Notes under the pieces: model-generated
What the model was told of the DNA's origin: nothing
What the model saw: the letters and a program-made list of their open reading frames with translations, nothing else
Databases searched by the model: none
Shown: positions 8,326 through 19,204 of the stretch, piece by piece
Layout of the letters: each line of letters starts with the position of its first letter
Position numbering within the stretch: position 1 is the first letter of the stretch
Translations under genes and position numbers: made by a program
DNA from: Trichomonas tenax
Lineage: Eukaryota; Parabasalia; Trichomonadida; Trichomonadidae
Reading direction: 5' to 3'
Assembly: GCA_023091735.1 (NCBI GenBank)
Contig: JALKBU010000112.1
Location: forward strand, 1-64,000
DNA length: 64,000 bases

Positions 8326-9130
8326 TTAGTTTCTGAAACGATTGAAGTGGAAATAAACTGGAATATTGCAAGTACAAATTTGTTCTCTATGAATTTTTGT
8401 CACCGATGGTTTATCAGGCTCTTTTGGTGCAACTGGATCATTTGAAGTTATGTTTGTTTTGACAACTTCTTTATTTCCAATTTTGTCAGAAGGATAATTT
8501 ATCGGAACATAAATCGCGTCAATTGGCAATTTTGCGAAGTTCTCATTAAGGGGTTCAGTGATGTTATAGTGAATGTTATATGTTAGAGTTTTTGGGAGTA
8601 TAGAGTAAATGTTATCATTATATGCAGTTTCTGAACTTGTTATAATAATATTTTTAATTTTGGGGCAATCGTTGAATACATTGGATGAGGTGTATCCAAT
8701 AGCTTTCGGTAAAGTACTATTTTGTAAATTTGTGCATACTTTGAACTCATTATCGTGCATACAAAAATCTTTGAAAGGAAAGACGACGCTCCTTAGATTT
8801 GTACAATTCATGAATATACCAGACTGCATTCATGGTACCTAATATTGTCGAATGAATCATTTGCATGTGTTCCATTATAGAAGATATCATATTATTGATG
8901 CGGAAGTCGTTTCATCAGGAATAACAAATTTCCGTGTTAATGCAAATGCAAATGATTGATCAATTTTCATTGAAATCAAAAATCCAATGCTTCCATTTCC
9001 AAACAAAATTATTAACTGTACAGATCAATGTAATTAACAAGCTTCCTTGCATTAGATACCATTGCTACATAACTCATAATTTGGAAATTTCTAGGAACTT
9101 TTACTGTTTTAATTGCAATAACTTATAAAT
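8326..9130 (-). pseudogene. BspA-like gene, copy D, rearranged 3' part
   Basis: The clean part (8326-8829) encodes the last LRR_5 repeats (IFMNCTNLRSVVFPF), a variable domain, and the tail ICTCNIPVYFHFN. It corresponds closely to the C-terminal half of copy C at 32470-33438. Upstream (about 8843-9130) the sequence matches another stretch of BspA C-terminal domain (YDIFYNGTHANDSF-like) with stops, so two BspA fragments are joined. There is no usable 5' end. It lies directly next to the left edge of the decayed virus-like element. Confidence 0.75.
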
Positions 9131-9134
9131 ATTT

Positions 9135-9692
9135 CTAAGAAATTAACAATTGTGCTTTTGCATTTAGTACAAAAATATTGCATATCAAAAGACGCGCATG
9201 ATACTTAATGATGCTTAGTTTCTCATATGTCGGAGATGGTATAGGAATTGTAGATGTTTTATTTTTATTATCTAATTCTTGTTTTAATTCTTTATTTTCA
9301 TTTTCTAATTCGTTACGTTCATTAGAATATAATTCATCTAATAACTTAGCAATATGAACAGCATATTTAGGTGAAGCCCAAACAGCAAACATATTAACTA
9401 AAAGCTTATGACAGTATATACCTCTTAGTTCAACTGGCAAATCCTTTCTTTTCTCATATAAAGTCTTAGTGGTGAATTCACCACTTAGCTTCAATTCCCG
9501 TAAATACTCCTGTGTTGTTTCATTTCTAAACCAATCACGTGCTCTTTTATGTTTCAAAGCATTAAACGATTTTAATATCGAATTCATTTAATTCATATCA
9601 TCATTAATGCTATGGATTAATCTTAATTTTTTATTATATTGTAAGTATTCATATTTTTCATTAATTTGTTCTCTGATAACTTGATTAGACAT
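9135..9692 (-). pseudogene. KilA-N domain protein, broken and fused to BspA sequence
   Basis: The original frame starts at ATG 9692 and is cut by a TAA at 9588-9590; the next codon is an ATG, so the downstream frame (9587-9135) looks like a separate gene. LIHSINDD / SILKSFNALKHKRARDWFRNE is a KilA-N signature, a DNA-binding domain common in large DNA viruses and phages. A helical Glu/Lys region follows. From about 9256 to the stop the DNA is homologous to a BspA gene (IPSPTYEKL), so the 3' end was replaced at the edge of the element. A promoter-like CCTATATTAAA lies just before the ATG. Confidence 0.65.
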
Positions 9693-10015
9693 TTGTTTTA
9701 ATATAGGATAAAAAATGGTTTTTTTTTCATAACTTATAAAAAATAAAAATTTAAATTTAATGTAGTAATTCCACATTTTTATTTCTGATGAAGAATTAAA
9801 GTTTTTATTATGTGTGAATATAATTCACAGCCCATCATTAATTATGATTAGTTTTGAATAGTAATCAAATTTCGAAAAAAGTTATGTCTTCGGTAAAGAT
9901 TTTGAAAATTTTCAATAACCTTAAATATATAATTGTTTTCTCCGATAAAAAATAAAATTATTTTTGCCAAATAGACGCGAATGTAATTCGCAGTCAAAAA
10001 TAATATTACTGAAAT
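9693..10015. other. Spacer with two small palindromes
   Basis: No gene. GTGAAT-ATA-ATTCAC lies at 9814-9828 and GCGAAT-GTA-ATTCGC at 9977-9991. The second sits about 25 bases downstream of the minus-strand gene at 10016-10225, where a transcript-end signal would be expected. Its reverse complement recurs at 11868-11882. Confidence 0.7.
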
Positions 10016-10225
10016 TTAATCTGAGTTTAATTCGTTTAATTTATTTTGTATTTTTGATATTTTATTTTTGATAATTTCTTCATCAAATTTTTTAGGTTTA
10101 TTCTTTCTAAATGTAATTAATCCATTTTTCATAATATGAACATAATAACCATCAGCAACAATATTATTCTTTACATAATTAATCAACATTTGCTGTTTTT
10201 CTAACAACGATAATTTATCTGACAA
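10016..10225 (-). pseudogene. Small Lys-rich hypothetical, start codon lost
   Basis: A 69-codon open frame is available, but its first codon is TTG (then SDKLSLLEKQQ); no ATG precedes it in frame. The upstream sequence has the same CCTATATTAAA seen before the KilA-N gene, which suggests a former ATG changed to TTG. The product is charged, helical, and not recognised. It is a likely accessory gene of the AT-rich virus-like element, inactivated or using a non-standard start. Confidence 0.4.
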
Positions 10226-10294
10226 TATTTAATATAGGTAAAAAAGTATATTTTTTAATAACATTTAAATTTTTAATATTTTTATTTTACATAA

Positions 10295-11787
10295 ATGTCA
10301 TATAAACAATTAGGTGTTCTAACAAATAATCAGATTAAGAAGCTATTATCAAAATTAAATATTGAACATACTAGTAATTATAATAAGAATAGAAAATTAT
10401 TATCAAACAATTTAAATAATTATAATGATGAAATTAATTATAAGAATATTAAACAGTATATTATATTTCTATTTGATAATTTACAATTAGATTTATATAC
10501 TAAAACATCTATTCCACATAATATACGTAAAGAAATGTATGATATTACTAATGTAGATGTTGTGGTTAAGAGAAAAGCTACCCCTAGAGATATTAGAAAA
10601 GAAATGTATGATATTACTAATGTTAATCCATATGTTGGAATCAAGCGCGATATTGATTTATCGCAGCCCAACAGTGATGTTAGTCCTAAGAATAATAAAA
10701 TTAAAAGAACACGTGAAGAAATTAATTTAGCATTAAATGAAATTATAAAAGCTAAGACAGTTATTAAAAGTATAAATAATAAACCACTTAATAAAGAACA
10801 TTGGTTAAAGTTTGATGAATTAAATGATAAGAAAAACGTTAAAGCAAATAATCGAGTAATTGAATTTAATATTAAAAATTATAATGAAAATGAAAAAGTA
10901 TTTTTCAACAACAATATTAAAAATGTATTTGTTAAATTACTTAAAAAGTTAAATTTATATACTTCACAGAAATGGTTAATTGTTTATGAGATAGATAATA
11001 AGTTAGAAGCAACAACATTAGTATATTATCAAATCAGATATGTGATAATAACTTTATTAGTAATATCGAAGAAAATAGTTCTGATATAATTGAAAAATAT
11101 TACGATACATTCTTAGATAAGATTGCTGAACTATCTAGTATTAAAATGTTTGATTTAACAGCATATCCTAATTTATCTATTAATGATATTCATAATAATA
11201 ATATTAAAAATAAAACCAATGGTGAAATTATAGGAAATCATATAAACTTAATAATAATGAAAAACTAGTATTAGAAACTTTAGAAGCTTCTGGAAATAAA
11301 CAAGCAATTGAAGCATTTTGGAATTCTAAAATTAACAAACATACATATAATAATAGATCTGGTGAATTTTGGAAATATATATGTAAATTACCAATTAATT
11401 TAGAACGTTATCAAATATCTTTATTATCGTATAAATCGATATTTTTTTGGTAAGAAAACATATATAGATCAATTGACAAATAAAAATAATGAAATAGTAT
11501 TACATTGTAGAATGAAAGGTATTAAGCAAGATGTTATAGCAATAGTAGCTAATGAATTATTTCCAAATAGTATTCAAGTTGGATATAATGAAAATAAGAT
11601 GTTATTTGAACCTGTTGGTGATTGTGATAAAGATAGTGAATTTAGTATTATGAAATTATATGAGAGATTATATAATGGTGATGAAATCGAATTTGATTTA
11701 TGTAAATCTATTAATCTATGTTTTGAAAATACATTTGACTTCACCATTATAACTAAACATTCATTCATACGTAAAATTAAGTTTTAA
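10295..11787 (+). pseudogene. SAP-like N-terminus, large element protein, frameshifted
   Basis: ATG 10295 follows a T/A-rich tract ending ACATAA. Residues 5-45 (TNNQIKKLLSKLNIEHTSNYNKNRKLL) look like a SAP/HeH-type DNA-binding helix-extended-helix. A 25-residue unit, IRKEMYDITNV, occurs twice near residue 80-115. The frame is lost near 11030 and again near 11240 and 11450; reading across the shifts gives about 490 residues, ending LCFENTFDFTIITKH and a charged tail. The function is not recognised. A virion or DNA-processing protein of the element is possible. Confidence 0.45.
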
Positions 11788-11810
11788 TTAAATACAAACC
11801 AGATTATTGG

Positions 11811-11882
11811 CAAACATTTTAATGTTTGACATGTGGCCAATTGGCTGCAGCCCCGTTAACGGGTCCTGCGAATTACATTCGC
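11811..11882. repeat. Array of four consecutive palindromes
   Basis: In 72 bp lie CAAACATT-TT-AATGTTTG (11811-11828), GCCAATTGGC (11836-11845), CCCGTTAACGGG (11852-11863) and GCGAAT-TAC-ATTCGC (11868-11882). They fall between the stop at 11787 and the next likely start at 11918, in sequence otherwise strongly AT-rich. The first resembles the AACATTT arms of the 46-bp palindromes. Confidence 0.85.
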
Positions 11883-11917
11883 GTTTATTTTTATTTAAAC
11901 AAAACAATACACATTAT

Positions 11918-12794
11918 ATGACGTTAAGACAAATACCATTAAATGCTTTATTCACATCTGATGATACATATTCAAACAGAGATAAGAATAAATCAAATAG
12001 TATTTATTTTAAATTCCCAGAGAATTGGCTATATAATAATTATAAAGATAAGATTATTGGTATAACAGATATATATATATTACAAAAGGATTTAGATTTA
12101 TTGGTTTTATTATTAATGTTAAACAATATCGATTATATTTAGATCCATCTACACCAACAGTTCCAGAATTAATAAATGAAAAACAAATTAGAGAACGAAA
12201 GTTCTTTGATGATAGTATATTATTTAAGGATTTGTTAAAAGATACTAATACAGAATTAGATACAGAATTAAATAACTTTAATAATATATATGTTTATAAA
12301 TCTAATGGTTCTAAACCTAAACAACTATTATTTTGTTATTTTAAATATACTGATGATCACATTGCTACATTTAATTTGGTAAGTGCATTTAATCAATTAC
12401 CAGGAGATCAAAGAACATATGCTTGCTAAAGATATTGGATCGAATTTGAATTTATTTATGCTAATAATGATTTTAAGAATATTATTAATTATGAACATTT
12501 AAAAGAATGTATTGAAAAAACTACAGATATAGTTACTAAAATATATGGGATAGAAATAGCTGTATATTATATAGTAATATAGCACAAGAAGTTAAAGATG
12601 AATATCTAAGTCATACAAGAAAATATACATTATCACATATTAAGTATTTTAGACTTAAAGGTTTTAATGATGAATTTTGGGTTGACTTATATTCTACAGT
12701 TGATCATAAAGCACCAATTATATTACCAAAAGATAATAAAGACCAATTATATATCGAAGCAATACTATTAGATGGTAATATAGCAGTTTTATAA
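11918..12794 (+). pseudogene. Hypothetical element protein, frameshifted
   Basis: Starts MTLRQIPLNALFTSDD, changes frame near 12100, 12430 and 12570, and ends at TAA 12792-12794. Coherent pieces include YLDPSTPTVPELINEK, KPKQLLFCYFKY and SHTRKYTLSHIKYFRLKGF. It is predominantly beta-strand-like with no membrane segment. I do not recognise the family; a structural virion protein is only a guess from context between a DNA-binding protein and a resolvase. Confidence 0.4.
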
Positions 12795-12821
12795 ATATAT
12801 TTTTATACTATAATAAGTTTG

Positions 12822-13187
12822 ATGTATTTATCTTTAGATATTGGTTCTAGAAATACTGGATTTGTTGTTTATGATGTTGTATCAGATAAACTCGAATTTG
12901 GATTATTGGATATAGATAAAGATATGGATAAAGATATTATTTTAAATCGTACAGTTAAAGTTCATGAATTTATATCAGATTTAATAAATACAATAATATA
13001 AATACTGTTATTATAAAAAGACAAGTTAATAATAATACTGTTGCTATGGAATTGATGCATTTGTTTGTATCAAGTATTTATAATTATTGTAAAAGTATTA
13101 TTTTATTTGATCCAAAACAAAAGTTCACAAAACTTAGCATCAATTATCCTACATCGAATAAACAACATAAGAAATTATCAATAAAAA
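12822..13187 (+). pseudogene. RuvC-like Holliday junction resolvase, frameshifted
   Basis: ATG 12822 begins MYLSLDIGSRNTGFVVYD, the first catalytic strand of the poxvirus A22/RuvC fold (D-x-G-x-x-x-T-G). The frame stops at 13001 but coding continues one frame away: NTVIIKRQVNNNTVAMELM and FDPKQKFTKLSINYPT, both typical of viral resolvases. In the VIIxRQ motif the usual acidic residue is Lys. The C-terminal third is missing; the sequence runs directly into primase coding near 13187, so a deletion seems to have joined the two genes. The original role would be resolving replication intermediates. Family call good; gene dead. Confidence 0.7.
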
Positions 13188-15180
13188 TAAAACTGCTAGT
13201 GGTGGTTTACATGTTTATTGTTTAGTGGATGACTTTCAAATAGCTTCAAATTGTATGATTAAATGTTATACATGTGGTGATTATGATATTGATCTAATGT
13301 CATGTTATGATAAATCTAAAAGAAGTTTAATCGTAGCAGTCGGATCAAAAGTTAGAAGAAATCATAGAGAACCAGTTAATACATATGAATTTATCAGAAA
13401 CAGTTATAAGAGTGTTTTGTCTAGAAATATGAACGATACATTATCATCGTTAGATATTAAAATAACAATAGATTAAGATGAAATTATAAATGATAAAAGT
13501 GATTTATTTATTTCTGATGAATTAGCTAAAGTACTTGTTGATGTATTAGATAGTTTAACTGTTCATAATGATGCCAGTAATATAAGTTTAGATAAAGAAA
13601 TCACATTATATGTTCTATTTCAATCTATTAATAGTTTACCAGAGGATTTGATTGAAGAAGCATATAGTAATGTATATGAGAAATGTGATTTAACAATGAA
13701 TGCCAGACAGAAATTCTATAAAGCTAGATCTATATATTGCTGTTTGAAGACTTCATTATTTATTTTAATGAAAATACTTAAATTATATAAACCCGAATAT
13801 TATGAAACATATATTAAATCGTTACAATCACAAAAACAGTTATTATTTAATATTGATCTTAAAGAAGAATTCGATTGAAATAATATTATTAAGAAAGCTG
13901 ATGAACATAAATATAAAAACGTTTATGATGTAATATCAGATTTATCTAAAGTTATTAGACGAATTGATAATGATAATATTATGTTTATAAAGAAAACATT
14001 CGATTCAAATAACAATATATATGTTTTTAGTTTTGTATCAAATCAAATAATGAAGGATATGTTGAAATCTGTTAAACTATGGAAAGACGATAATAAGTAT
14101 TATACCGCATGGAATGCTTTAGAAACTAATATAAGTAAATTATCAGTTAAGGGTGTTAAGTTTAATTCTAATAATGATCCTAATGTATTTTCACTGTTCA
14201 ACGGTTATAAGTCTAACGTTTTAAACATATGTGACAAAACTATTATAAATCCATTCTTAAATTTAATACACGAAGTTATATGTGATAATAATGATCCAAT
14301 ATTTGAATATGTGATTAATTGGATATTATATATAATTCAAAATCCTGGTAAAAAGACCGAAACAGCATTAGTATTAAAAGGATTACAAAAAATTGGTAAG
14401 AATACATTTACAGACGTAGTATCTGAATTATTATCTGGATATAGTATTAAGAACTGTACTGAGATTAGTGAATTAACAGGATCTTTCAATAGTATAGTTG
14501 AAGCTAAGACGTTAATAGTACTAAATGAACTTAAAAACGTTGGTGATGATAGATTAGCAAACTTCAATTCATTGAAATCTATTATTACAGATAAAGAAAT
14601 CAGAATTAATGAGTAGTTTCAACCCAGACGTACTGCTGAAAACGTTGCTAACTTTATATTTGTAAGTAATAACCTATATCCTGTTAAAATAAAAAACTGT
14701 GATAGACGATACGTTGTTTTAGCATGTAATGGTAAATATAAAGGCAATCATAAGTTTTGGGATAGCATGTTTAAAGTATTTAATAATGATTTTTATAATA
14801 ACTTACTCTCGTATTTTATTAATAAAGATATCAAAGAATTTAATCCAAGAGATATACCAATGACAGAAGCTAAGCAAGATATTATAGAAGCATCTAAAAC
14901 ACCAATTGATCTATGGATTTGTGAATATTATAATAGGTTGTTAGAAGGAATGCCATGTGATAAAGCAGTAAGATTAAAACCATTAGAAATTAAAACACGT
15001 AACTTCCAATTATAGATTAAAGATAAATGTGATAGAAAACAAATCAGAATTGATGGTCAAAGAGTTTGGATATATAAACTTAAAGACGAATGTAAATTTA
15101 TATATCATCAAACAGAAAACGTATTAGATGAACATGATGTTGAAGAACCTATTAAATTAGTATTAGATGAATTAACTTAA
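13187..15180 (+). pseudogene. AEP primase / superfamily 3 helicase, in-frame stops
   Basis: One continuous frame of about 660 codons is interrupted by TAA 13474, TGA 13876, TAG 14614 and TAG 15013. The N-terminus has TASGGLHVYC and IDLMSCYDKSKRSLIVAVGSK, typical of archaeo-eukaryotic primase motifs of viral primase-helicases. The middle has LVLKGLQKIGKNTFTDV (Walker A) and KTLIVLNEL (Walker B); a later strand NFIFVSNN is a good motif C with a sensor-like Asn. This is the D5-like replicative helicase-primase of NCLDVs, virophages and Polinton-like viruses. The primase N-terminus is missing at the junction with the resolvase. Confidence 0.8.
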
Positions 15181-15347
15181 ATCGAATAAATCTAATTCTA
15201 ATAAATCCTATTTTATTTTTGTTATTATATTTCTATAAATGCCCATTTGCCTTGGTGCCCAACTTTTTAGAGAATTATTTTTATCTTGTGACACGATGAC
15301 ATTATAAAAAAACGATTTTCATTTTAATTAATATAAAGCATTGGGAT

Positions 15348-16052
15348 TTAATCTTTTTCATATATATCTTTTAATACAATACTTATAGGTGATTTGATTT
15401 CTATAGGTTTATTAAATTCGTCTACTAATGTAAATTCTAATTTATTTAATTCATAAGGTTTTATCTTGATATGGTTTCCAGGTGTTTTACTAATAATAGG
15501 TACAAATGGTAAAATGAATTCTTTAATGATATAAATTAAAGATATATATTCTAATTTCTTTTCATTAGTTATTCCAGATATATTAGTTATATTAAATTTA
15601 ATAAATAAGTTATTATCATAATTAATAATTTGACTTGATGGTATTGTTATAATATTATCTTTTGCTAATAATGGTAATGATGTATTATTTAATCCTAATA
15701 TTAATTTAGCTCTATGAGAACATTCTAATATATTTATTATACCTCCAGATAATATTAATGTCGTATCTTCTTTATAATAAACTTCGATATCTTTATTAAA
15801 TACATTTAAATATAAATATTCTGGAATTGATGGTAAATCTAATGTTGTAATTGTTTTAAAATAATAAGTTTTAGTACCTTGTGATGTTTGTATTTTTATA
15901 TAATTGTTTTCATCACATAATATTATAATTGAATTGAAAGAAACGCTTTTAATACGTATCATAATATTCTCATTATTATATAATGATATTTCTGTGTTAA
16001 TATTAATCTTATTGTAATTTACTGGATCTGTTGATTTCAAATAGAAATACAT
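15348..16052 (-). CDS. Hypothetical beta-rich protein, possible minor capsid (234 aa)
   Basis: Uninterrupted, which is unusual in this decayed element. The protein is beta-strand-rich, with alternating Ile/Asn/Tyr and no membrane helix. It ends LEFTLVDEFNKPIEIKS then SIVLKD, a C-terminal pattern (L-x-F-x-L-x-D-x-x-x-x-P-I) I associate with structural genes of Polinton-like elements. Its start codon is 17 bp from the divergent fibre gene start at 16070, sharing one small promoter region. Minor capsid or fibre-base protein is an inference. Confidence 0.5.
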   Translation of the reverse strand: MYFYLKSTDPVNYNKININTEISLYNNENIMIRIKSVSFNSIIILCDENNYIKIQTSQGTKTYYFKTITTLDLPSIPEYLYLNVFNKDIEVYYKEDTTLILSGGIINILECSHRAKLILGLNNTSLPLLAKDNIITIPSSQIINYDNNLFIKFNITNISGITNEKKLEYISLIYIIKEFILPFVPIISKTPGNHIKIKPYELNKLEFTLVDEFNKPIEIKSPISIVLKDIYEKD

Positions 16053-16069
16053 GTTTTATTAATTTTAAA
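16053..16069. promoter_or_regulatory. 17-bp divergent promoter region
   Basis: Only GTTTTATTAATTTTAAA separates two divergent ATGs. The near-palindromic AT tract resembles the 19-bp divergent spacer of the Maverick at 26882-26900. No host-type initiator is present. Confidence 0.55.
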
Positions 16070-18140
16070 ATGTCAGTTGCTCATTATTCATACATTAGCG
16101 AAAGATCTAAGTGTTTAGTATTTGATAAATACAGATTAAGTTTTGATAATATAAGTTTAATAATATCTGATGGTAATACATCACGTAGGATTTATATCGA
16201 TAGAACATTTGATCCAAGAAAAACAATAGTATACGTACTATTTATATCAAATACTGATATTATATTTAAAGAAAGTACAATTGATGAATCCATTAGAAAT
16301 TCATTAACTTATATTATTTATTTGATTAGTTTACTAAATAATAACCTTGAATTCAATGATATAATTAAATTTAAAAAACTTATAGAAGTATCTGGCAAAG
16401 TAATATCTAATATATTAAGTGATGAAACAAATGTAGATTTATTAACATTAGATTACTTAAATAAACATCATGATGAATTTAAAGGTGATACAGGTGATAA
16501 GGGTGATACCGGACCACCAGGACGTGATGATTTAGATGGTGAAGATGGTGCTTCAGCTAAAGGTTAGATATTGGATTTAATAAATACTGGTTTAACAGCT
16601 GGTTCATTTGCTGCTCTTCAATATCAAGTATCACAATTATCAGTATTATTAGCTAAGACACAAGGTTTAGATACATTACGTGAAGTTTTAAATGTTATAT
16701 CTACTGGTGGTGATGTATTTAATAATTTAGCGACACGGATTCAAAGAATGGAAGAGTTCACTCATACAATTACAGGAAACTTTAATATGTTATCAGATAT
16801 GTTAGAAGGTACTACATCTAATTTATAATCGTTTCGTACATTCGTTTCGGAAACAAACGCTATGACTACTAATAATATTAATTGGATGCAAGATCTTACA
16901 GGACAAGTAATGGATAGTCATATGAATTTATTCAGTCAAGTTACTACATTTCTTAGAAACTGATCTAGAGTTGGTACTAGAAGTATTATGACTAGAGATA
17001 TTAATGAAGTTGTTGAAGAAGAAGATACTGTAGAACCTGAACTAACAATTGCTGAAAAGTTCAATAAGCTATTTCCTAGTTATGGTGTTTTATTGAATTA
17101 TATTAATAGTGTGATTAAAGATAATAATATTAGTTTTGAAGGTACTGAGAAAAATAATGATTTACTTATTACTTTTGCAGTTGCCGAAGTATTTAGCCAG
17201 TTATGTTCAATAAATGATAATTTAACTAGTTTCATTAAAATACCTGATAATCATGATTTCGAAATAAATGAAGAACCAGAACAACAAACATCTATAACAG
17301 TTGGCAAAATTAATACTCAAAAATTAATATTAATAATAAAGATTTAAATACAGAATTAAATAATAAATCTGATATAAATCATACACATACGGAATTTAAT
17401 AAAGTTTCAATAAATGAAATTGGTGCTTATGTATATGAAATTGATAATACTCAAGCAATTAAACCACCAACGTTTACAGCAGGTCTAATTACAAATAATG
17501 ATATAATATATATAGAACCAAATTCAGATAATAGATTAAATGTAATTCAATAATTAAATAATAAAGCTAGCAAAGATCATACACATACGGAATTTAATAA
17601 TATTAAATCTGATAGTATTTCTGTAAAAGATCCAGATAGAGATTATTATGATGATGTTCATCAAAGATTAAATGATATTTATCAATTATTTGTTAATAAT
17701 AGTAAATCGTTATCTCAAATGATACAAAACTTATATCCAATAGGTTCTATCTATACATCTATGAATATACTAATCCTAGTATAGCTTTAGGATTTGGTAC
17801 ATTGACACAAATCGTAGATAGATTTTTATATTGCGCTAATAGTAGTAATCAAACCGGTGGTTCTAAAAAGATTTCTGTTAATAACTTACCAGCACATAGT
17901 CACTATATTAATTTAAATACTAATAATAGTGGTAGTCATTCACATATATATACTATAGCACAAAGACTTAAAGGATCTGATGGTGGTTCTGGACAACATT
18001 TATCATGGTGGCAAGATCGAGAAACAACTTCTAGTGGTGATCATACGCATAATATTAGTGGTAATACTTATAGCACAGGTTTCGGAACAGATTACATGCC
18101 ACCGTAAATTACTATGTATGCTTGGTATAGAACTAATTAA
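16070..18140 (+). pseudogene. Collagen-like fibre with phage-type receptor-binding tip
   Basis: ATG 16070 (MSVAHYSYIS). A globular head of ~130 residues is followed by a short collagen-like stretch (GDTGDKGDTGPPGRD), a coiled-coil shaft, and a C-terminal tip closely related to that at 2-1057: DRFLYCANSSNQTGGSKK, three or more HxH motifs (AHSHY, SHSHI, DHTHN) and GTDYMPP. In-frame stops lie at 16565 (TAG), 16826 (TAA), 16961 (TGA) and after the tip's MPP (TAA); frameshifts occur near 17330 and 17770. Intact, it would be about 680 residues. Virophages also carry collagen-like proteins. It would act as a virion attachment fibre. Confidence 0.75.
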
Positions 18141-18247
18141 CATATTTTTATTATTTATATTTATATATATATATTGAATTTATATTTTTATTGGAAGTTA
18201 TAAAAAAGTAAATTTTAAAAGAATTAGCTTATTTCTGTCCCGAGTCT

Positions 18248-18293
18248 AACATTTAGATCGTTTGTGCTGCTAGGTACAAACGAGCGAAATGTT
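18248..18293. repeat. 46-bp palindrome, copy c
   Basis: Arms AACATTT and AAATGTT enclose 32 bases in which CGTTTGT pairs with ACAAACG around the core GCTAGGTA. It is followed by ATATACTAACT exactly as copy b, and lies about 108 bases after the fibre gene. Confidence 0.85.
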
Positions 18294-19050
18294 ATATACT
18301 AACTGCCTATGATAGCTATTTTATTTCAATTAGATGCTTTGATATCCATAAATAACACGTATTATTACACCTAAATTTATGGATAGCTCTACATTGGTTC
18401 TAGGCTTTCGTCCACGTGAATTGATAGCATAAATATCTCCCCTTCCGTTATTTCGTGTAAATGCCCTAAAGCTTTCATATGTTTTTCAAAAATCGAGTAT
18501 TTTTGAGTAATAATTAATTTATTTTTATGCTTGATATTCATATATCAATGTTTTGTTGTGAAATTCATATTTCTGTGAGGCCATCTTCAAAAACATGTAT
18601 TTTCAATTTATTTTGCCATTATAGCGATCTCAGTAATACAAATAATGCAAATTATACCTTGAAATCAAGAAATATGCAAATTTTGTTGAATTGTTTTAAA
18701 TTTTTTTCTCCCTGTTAATATTATTACCAAAATACTTCTAAGTCATGATTGGCAAATGAATTAATGCATGAAAAAAGGTCCTGATTTCCACATCACTCGT
18801 GTTTTTTTTAAAAAAAAAAAAAAAAAATCACATTTCTTTTTCAAAATTCATGATTTTTAAGTTTTAATTGATTTTTAAGCAAGAGATATTAATGAATCTC
18901 CTCTAATATGCTATGTGCAAAGAGTCGAATATCAATGTAAATCTAAATCTCTCTATCTTGAAAAGCATCAAATTGTGGGAAATATATTTTTTAGACAATC
19001 TCATATAGTATTTTGAAAGCCTATATTTGGCCTTAGCGGACCCTTAATTG
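18294..19050. other. Right edge of the decayed element, no gene recognised
   Basis: A short minus-strand reading frame near 18310-18480 has a coherent look (GRGDIYAINSRGRKPRT) but no family I can name. A T8-A18 tract lies at 18804-18829. BspA-cluster sequence resumes at 19051. Confidence 0.5.
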
Positions 19051-19204
19051 TCAAAATTTTTATTATTGGTGATTTTTGTTCATTTCCATTTCAATCAGGC
19101 TTCCAAGTTAATGAAACACATTCAAATTGCATAAAAATGGTCATTGGCAGAATATTGAACTATAAATCATTTTAAAATTCTTGTTTCCAAATGATAGACA
19201 GATG
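19051..19204. repeat. BspA-spacer repeat, copy 2
   Basis: Same unit as 8087-8240. This copy overlaps the 3' end of BspA copy B and supplies its last codons. Confidence 0.9.

Noticed and set aside
13474..15015. In-frame TAA, TGA and TAG codons as a reassigned genetic code in the viral elements
   Set aside because: All three stop codons occur in frame, frameshifts are also present, and neighbouring genes use the same stops as terminators. Decay is the simpler explanation.
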